From NCBI GenBank assembly GCA_945874155.1, contig CAMCFO010000022.1, positions 1 through 46,114 of the forward strand: DNA of 46,114 bases, given 5' to 3'. The notes under the pieces are model-generated. The model was given only the letters and a program-made list of their open reading frames with translations, was not told where the DNA came from and made no database searches. Below are positions 42,520 to 46,114 of the stretch, one piece after another. The position numbers and the translations under genes were made by a program. Origin of the DNA: an uncultured Bacteroidales bacterium (GTDB lineage Bacteria; Bacteroidota; Bacteroidia; Bacteroidales; UBA932). The stretch's first letter is position 1. Each line of letters begins with the position of its first letter.

Positions 42520-43422
42520 TTACAATCGTTTATACACTTTCTTTTCAATTCGGTTGGTGTACATCTGAGCCCCCGGAGTGCCCTCGTCCACCACCTGACA
42601 TTCCGTGCAGGTAATCCATTTCCCGCCATATTCCTTCACTGCACATTCGGAAGGGTCCTTGTGCAGTACGTGACATTGATTGCACTCCCATCCCATAGTC
42701 TTGGTAACAGGAATCCCATACCATCTCTCTTCCATCACTTCCATCATCGCCACCTTTCGGGCTGTGGCATAGTTTCTCTGCTCCTGCGGGGTCATTCCTG
42801 CCGGAGGGAGCATTGTTTCCATAGCCTTGTTGGCCTCCTCCACGGTCTTGCGGTACTCCTGGAGCACTTCTTCCCGGCTGCGTCCCATCCTTCGCCTTGT
42901 GGCTTTGGGTGCCTCGGCAGGCGTGAATCCCACCTTTGCCATCAGCTCCTTCAGCAGAAGTTCCCCCTCGGTGGGTCCGGTCTGCTCCTCTTCTTCCTCC
43001 CCTTGCTCCGCGCTGCCCTGAAGTTCGGCCTCCAGTTCAGAAAGCTTTACCAGCAGACGGGCGGCTTCGTGAACCTTGGGGTCCTGCTTGGCCTTTTCGA
43101 CAGCCTTGCGCGCAGCCCGTGAAAGAGGTTGTCCGCATTCCCTACAGAATGCACGGAAATTCCTCGTTCCGCAACACTGGCACACCACTCCTTCCGCCGG
43201 CATTCCACATTCAGGACAATCCACATCTTCCGGAGCCATCGCCGCCCCGCAGAAAGTGCAATAGTCCACCAATTTGCCGCCGCAGACAGGGCATAATTCA
43301 TAATCCTCCCTTTCCAGGCCGGCTCCACAATGCGGACAGATTCCGCCGTCGCTTTTCTGTCTCGCTTCGCTCTTTGTAGCCGATTTCTGCTCTGTGCGTT
43401 CCCGTGTTCTATTCTGGTCCAT
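42520..43422 (-). CDS. Multi-zinc-ribbon protein
   Basis: 300 residues. After a charged N-terminus, residues 29-95 hold about six CxxC pairs (CPHC, CPVC, CTFC, CPEC, CQCC, CREC), i.e. tandem double-zinc-ribbon units. A coiled, Glu-rich middle part (about 100-220) follows, then a C-terminal domain with CNQCHVLHKDPSEC and TCTECQ, probably another zinc site. There is no enzyme motif, signal or membrane segment. The zinc ribbons parallel those at the N-termini of the AAA+ and FHA proteins, so a shared docking role is likely. It lies six bases from the MORN gene and two from the kinase gene. Confidence 0.8.
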   Translation of the reverse strand: MDQNRTRERTEQKSATKSEARQKSDGGICPHCGAGLEREDYELCPVCGGKLVDYCTFCGAAMAPEDVDCPECGMPAEGVVCQCCGTRNFRAFCRECGQPLSRAARKAVEKAKQDPKVHEAARLLVKLSELEAELQGSAEQGEEEEEQTGPTEGELLLKELMAKVGFTPAEAPKATRRRMGRSREEVLQEYRKTVEEANKAMETMLPPAGMTPQEQRNYATARKVAMMEVMEERWYGIPVTKTMGWECNQCHVLHKDPSECAVKEYGGKWITCTECQVVDEGTPGAQMYTNRIEKKVYKRL

Positions 43423-43428
43423 AGCCTT

Positions 43429-44307
43429 TTAGACAATAGTGTTTTGTTGATTGCCTGCCTGAATCCTTTCCATCAGGTCGGAATAATCCATTCCGGAGTA
43501 TTTGACTCTGCTGATGCACTCCCCGTTGGAATATTGGCAGACCTGGGCTTCATTGCCGTTTATGTATATGCTTTTCCCGTGGCGCTGGTCGTTGGCATAT
43601 TCGTCAAAGGAAACTCCTCCGTCCTTATAGAAATATACCCCGAATCCGTTCCTCTGGTCATTGCTCCAACTGCCCCTGTAACGGCTTCCGTCTTTGTAGA
43701 AGTATTCCCCGAAGCCCGTAAATTTTCCGTCCTTGAATTCTCCTACATATTTGTCCCCGCTTGGCCAGGTGTAACTGCCCTGGCCGTTGAGTTGTCCGTT
43801 CACGAAATTCCCTTCCTTCACGTCTCCGTTGCTGAAAACTATCTTGCCCTTGCCGTTGTACAGTCCGTTCCGGACCTCACCTTCATAATAGCCTCCGTTC
43901 TTGAAATTGATTCTTTGGATATGGGAATTGTTCTCGCCCTTATAGATTTCGAGTGCCTCTTCCAAAGTCATCTTACCGAAGCCGAGCCATTCGGGAAATT
44001 TGTCCCAAAGAGACTTTTCGTTAGGCCCCAAAGCCCCGTCAGCACAGATGATTGCCCCAACATAGCCGCAGATTTCCCTTTGTTGCTCATCGGACATATT
44101 GCTGATGAGCGAAAGGGCATCATTCAGACTGAACTGTTTGGTCTCTTCCAGCAAAGATTCGATATCGTTCTCCACATCAAAGCCCAAATAAGACAGTTCC
44201 TGCAGTATCACTTCGAATTCTTCATTGGTTTTTTCCTTGTCTTCAAGATTGGCTACTTCCATTCCCAGTTTGAGGATGGCAGCCAGTTGCAATTTGGAGA
44301 ATTTCAT
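43429..44307 (-). CDS. TerB-like/MORN-repeat protein
   Basis: 292 residues. Residues 25-105 are helical and look like a TerB domain (ALSLISNMSDEQQREICGYV then GAIICADGALGPNEKSLW; the ADGxxxxxE pattern is typical). Residues 139-250 form about five MORN repeats (YYEGEVRNGLYNGKGKIVFS, KYVGEFKDGKFTGFGEYFYK, RYRGSWSNDQRNGFGVYFYK). MORN arrays bind phospholipids or act as protein-protein rulers; TerB domains occur in membrane-associated stress systems. It is the first gene of the cassette, with a good promoter at 44384-44416. A membrane-adaptor role for the kinase is inferred. Confidence 0.85.
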   Translation of the reverse strand: MKFSKLQLAAILKLGMEVANLEDKEKTNEEFEVILQELSYLGFDVENDIESLLEETKQFSLNDALSLISNMSDEQQREICGYVGAIICADGALGPNEKSLWDKFPEWLGFGKMTLEEALEIYKGENNSHIQRINFKNGGYYEGEVRNGLYNGKGKIVFSNGDVKEGNFVNGQLNGQGSYTWPSGDKYVGEFKDGKFTGFGEYFYKDGSRYRGSWSNDQRNGFGVYFYKDGGVSFDEYANDQRHGKSIYINGNEAQVCQYSNGECISRVKYSGMDYSDLMERIQAGNQQNTIV

Positions 44308-44325
44308 ATCTTGTCGGTTATAGGT

Positions 44326-44356
44326 GTCAGTCGAAAAATATGATGGTCAGTCGAAA
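44326..44356. repeat. Direct repeat in the leader of the MORN-kinase operon
   Basis: GTCAGTCGAAA occurs at 44326-44336 and 44346-44356, spaced 20 bases apart (two helical turns), between promoter and ATG. The spacing suits a dimeric protein bound to one face of DNA, or it may be a leader-RNA feature. Confidence 0.45.
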
Positions 44357-44383
44357 TTAAACTGAGTCCCCGACCCATCCTCG

Positions 44384-44416
44384 CAAATATATGTATTATA
44401 GGAATAATATCCAAAA
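44384..44416 (-). promoter_or_regulatory. Promoter of the MORN-kinase-AAA operon
   Basis: Minus strand: TTTTGG (44411-44416), 19-base spacer, TATATTTG (44384-44391). This is a full match to the Bacteroidota -33/-7 layout. It gives a leader of about 70 bases to the ATG at 44307. Gene spacings downstream (6, 2, 3 bases, then ATGA overlaps) make six genes one transcription unit. Confidence 0.75.
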
Positions 44417-44475
44417 CGGCTGCCGGAGTTTCTCCATTTTTGAAACAATGCGGGGCGGACCGAAAAGTTCAACAG

Positions 44476-45489
44476 TCAGAAATCAGGATTCTCCCGTTCA
44501 TATTTGTCAAGTGCTTCGGACATCAGTTGCCGGCCGAGTTCCGAGATTTCCTCACCGCGGGCATAATCGGCAATTGAACCGTAGGCATCGAAACTCATAG
44601 TTACGAGTATATCGGGCTTGTACATTTCTATCTGCAAGCCGGAGATAGTCCTGAGCATCAGGGAGAATGTTCGCGAAAGAATGGAATAGTAATTATCCTC
44701 CCCCGCGAAAGGCATATTCTGTTTTTCAGCCAATTCGGATGCGCTTCTCAGCCTCTGGCCCGCCTCCCTGTTCTTTTCAAGGGCCTTGAGAGTCTCATCT
44801 CCAGCAATTTTTACGAAATCAAGTATGGAGTCTGTCTTGTGTTTCCTGATTTCGCCCAAAATGTCGCCAAGGTCCATCCTTCCGTCTTCTTTCCTTACCT
44901 TTTGAAGATCTTCGAGATTTTTAGCGATTTTATTGCTGTCCAGACGGTTAACATCGAATGAAACGAGTATGTCGTGACCATTGCGCCGGACTATGCTGAA
45001 AGGAGCCGTGTTTACTGCACCGCCGTCTATAAGCTTGTGCCTGCCATTAGTGACGGGACGGAAAAGTGAGGGAATGGAAATGGATGCCCTGATGGCGTCG
45101 AAAAGCTTGCCCTCTCGGAACACCACTTCCTCTCCGGTGTAGAGGTCGGTTGCCACTGCTGCGTAAGGTATGCGCAAATCCTCGATATTCACATCCGGCA
45201 CCACTTCCTTGATGGCCGAAATGACCTTGTCCCCCTTCACCAGATAGCTCTTGCTCAGGGAAACGTCCAGCAGCGACATAAGACGGGAGTTGTCAAGGCG
45301 GAAGAGCCATTTCTTGAAATCCTTCAATCCGCCGGCAGCATATATCCCGCCCACAAGCGACCCTATGGAACATCCGGCGACAGAAGTGATGTTGTAGCCC
45401 CTGCTTTCAAGTTCTTCAATAGCCCCGATATAGGCAAATCCGCGCGGTCCCCCGCTGGACAGCACAAGCGCAACGTCTTTCGTTTTCAT
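44476..45489 (-). CDS. Patatin-like phospholipase (RssA-type)
   Basis: 337 residues from the ATG at 45489; the TTG two codons upstream is less likely. The patatin motifs are complete: oxyanion hole SSGGPRGFA (residues 11-19), nucleophile Ser41 in GCSIGS, and catalytic Asp155 in IDGGAVN. The domain covers about 5-190; the remaining 150 residues are helical and unassigned. No signal peptide is present, so it acts from the cytoplasm. The family hydrolyses acyl ester bonds of lipids. It lies upstream of and codirectional with the kinase/AAA+ cassette, separated by 168 bases and that operon's promoter. It may be an effector of the system or simply a neighbour. Confidence 0.93.
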   Translation of the reverse strand: MKTKDVALVLSSGGPRGFAYIGAIEELESRGYNITSVAGCSIGSLVGGIYAAGGLKDFKKWLFRLDNSRLMSLLDVSLSKSYLVKGDKVISAIKEVVPDVNIEDLRIPYAAVATDLYTGEEVVFREGKLFDAIRASISIPSLFRPVTNGRHKLIDGGAVNTAPFSIVRRNGHDILVSFDVNRLDSNKIAKNLEDLQKVRKEDGRMDLGDILGEIRKHKTDSILDFVKIAGDETLKALEKNREAGQRLRSASELAEKQNMPFAGEDNYYSILSRTFSLMLRTISGLQIEMYKPDILVTMSFDAYGSIADYARGEEISELGRQLMSEALDKYERENPDF

Positions 45490-45726
45490 ATACAAGGAAT
45501 ATCAATATCTTCGTTAACTGTTTCCTGTCGAGCTCGAATACTCATTGGAATCAAGTCCGAAAGTGGTAATCAGGACGGGTCACTCCTTAAGAGGTAGGTG
45601 TTTGGCTGTTGCGAAACTTGAATGTTTAATTTGCTACGAATGTATAAAAAGTACATCTCATAGCAAAATAAAAGGACATTTCATTCATACATCGTCAATC
45701 CGCCGAAGAAAATCCTCAGGAGAGAT

Positions 45727-45918
45727 TCACTTGTTCCATATCCTGTCAAATCTTTCATCACCGGTAATCTCGTGGAAAGGCACAATCCCAGAGTATTTCT
45801 TAGTTTCCGCTCCCGGTCCCGAACTCAAATCCACTTTGGGAAGGAAACTGGAATTGCGGACGTCGTCCAAAGCCACAGCTCCCAGTGATGGGTCTTGCAA
45901 TGAATATCCTTTACTCAT
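45727..45918 (-). CDS. Small protein of unknown function, 63 aa
   Basis: 63 residues (MSKGYSLQDPSLGAVALDDV at the start, DERFDRIWNK at the end). No signal peptide, membrane segment or known motif is recognised. A good -7 box (TATCTTTG on the minus strand, 45938-45945) lies 20 bases before the ATG, which supports expression. The 237 bases between its stop and the patatin start carry no gene that I can support, only a 20-codon ORF on the minus strand near 45643. Whether it belongs to the patatin unit is unclear. Confidence 0.55.
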   Translation of the reverse strand: MSKGYSLQDPSLGAVALDDVRNSSFLPKVDLSSGPGAETKKYSGIVPFHEITGDERFDRIWNK

Positions 45919-45937
45919 AACTATTGTTTTAATAGTG

Positions 45938-45945
45938 CAAAGATA
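45938..45945 (-). promoter_or_regulatory. -7 box (TATCTTTG) for the 63-aa gene
   Basis: Matches TAnnTTTG on the minus strand, 20 bases before the ATG at 45918. No clear -33 element. Confidence 0.5.
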
Positions 45946-45977
45946 GGTATTTTATGTGTAATATGGGTGAATTTACC

Positions 45978-46032
45978 CGCTCGGACAACTGGTTCGAATC
46001 TTTGAGGTCTATTCAGACAAGTTGTCGGAGCG
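45978..46032. repeat. Imperfect 16-bp inverted repeat
   Basis: CGCTCGGACAACTGGT (45978-45993) pairs with ACAAGTTGTCGGAGCG (46017-46032) at 14 of 16 positions, with a 23-base loop. A further GC hairpin (GGGCC-TTC-GGCCC, near 46040) and a short GAGG...CCTC hairpin with a T-run near 46090 follow. The last 196 bases hold no gene that I can see; they may contain a terminator and the end of a neighbouring repeat. Confidence 0.5.
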
Positions 46033-46114
46033 GAACGAGGGCCTTCGGCCCGACAAAGTGAGGGTGACTAAAAAGTCCTAGTGACTATGAGGTCATCCTC
46101 TTTTTATATTATAT

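Noticed and set aside
34798..45489. Type VI secretion locus
   Set aside because: Kinase, phosphatase and FHA fit, but no TssB/TssC sheath, Hcp, VgrG, ClpV, TssK or membrane-complex gene is present in the window.
44476..45489. CBASS-type patatin effector (CapV)
   Set aside because: No cyclic-oligonucleotide synthase (CD-NTase) is encoded nearby, and the RssA-like motifs are common in housekeeping lipases.

Overview
This window comes from a Bacteroidota genome, very probably order Bacteroidales. The evidence is the SusC/SusD pair, many Lol-type lipoproteins, the recurrent TAnnTTTG -7 promoter box (often with TTTG about 19 bases upstream), weak Shine-Dalgarno signals, and amplified ATPase/PD-(D/E)XK genes. 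The genus cannot be fixed from the sequence.

Layout. (1) 1-1289: two leucine-rich-repeat surface proteins, the first truncated by the window edge. (2) 1290-2220: an RNA-rich stretch with a 39-base promoter repeated twice, a short terminated transcript, a 50-codon basic ORF and tRNA-Glu(CTC). (3) 2250-3456: two abutting wrecks, the tail of a GH3 enzyme on the minus strand and a headless GH101-like catalytic domain on the plus strand. (4) 3417-6592: two divergent ATPase plus predicted nuclease-fold genes around a perfect 22-bp inverted repeat. (5) 6604-34762: an L-rhamnose-linked polysaccharide utilization locus. It holds a GH37 enzyme, a TIG/NHL lipoprotein, SusC, SusD, a SusE-like lipoprotein, GH97, two tandem fimbrillin-like/SusE-F-like lipoproteins with a small peptide gene between them, GH78 rhamnosidase, rhaB-rhaA-rhaT-rhaD, a DUF1680 (GH127/146-like) enzyme, a GH31 enzyme and an AraC-family regulator. 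Three near-identical operator-like boxes lie exactly 58 bases upstream of the -7 boxes of the GH37 gene, the SusC/D operon and rhaB, so these three units look like one regulon.

(6) 34798-45489 (minus strand): a tightly packed cassette with a TerB-like/MORN protein, a zinc-ribbon protein, a membrane Ser/Thr kinase with a C-terminal peptidoglycan-binding domain, a protein with four AAA+ modules, a zinc-ribbon/FHA protein and a PP2C phosphatase. A patatin-like lipase lies upstream on the same strand. A kinase, its opposing phosphatase and a phosphothreonine reader in one operon with a multi-AAA+ machine form a self-contained phospho-signalling system. This is the best candidate here for an undescribed system. 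(7) 45490-46114: a 63-residue protein of unknown function and intergenic repeats.

Functional reading: the outer-membrane proteins capture and import a rhamnose-containing glycan. The glycosidases trim it and release L-rhamnose. RhaT takes rhamnose across the inner membrane, and RhaA, RhaB and RhaD convert it to dihydroxyacetone phosphate and L-lactaldehyde. No lactaldehyde reductase is seen in the window. The real substrate, and the output of the kinase/AAA+ cassette, cannot be read from sequence alone.
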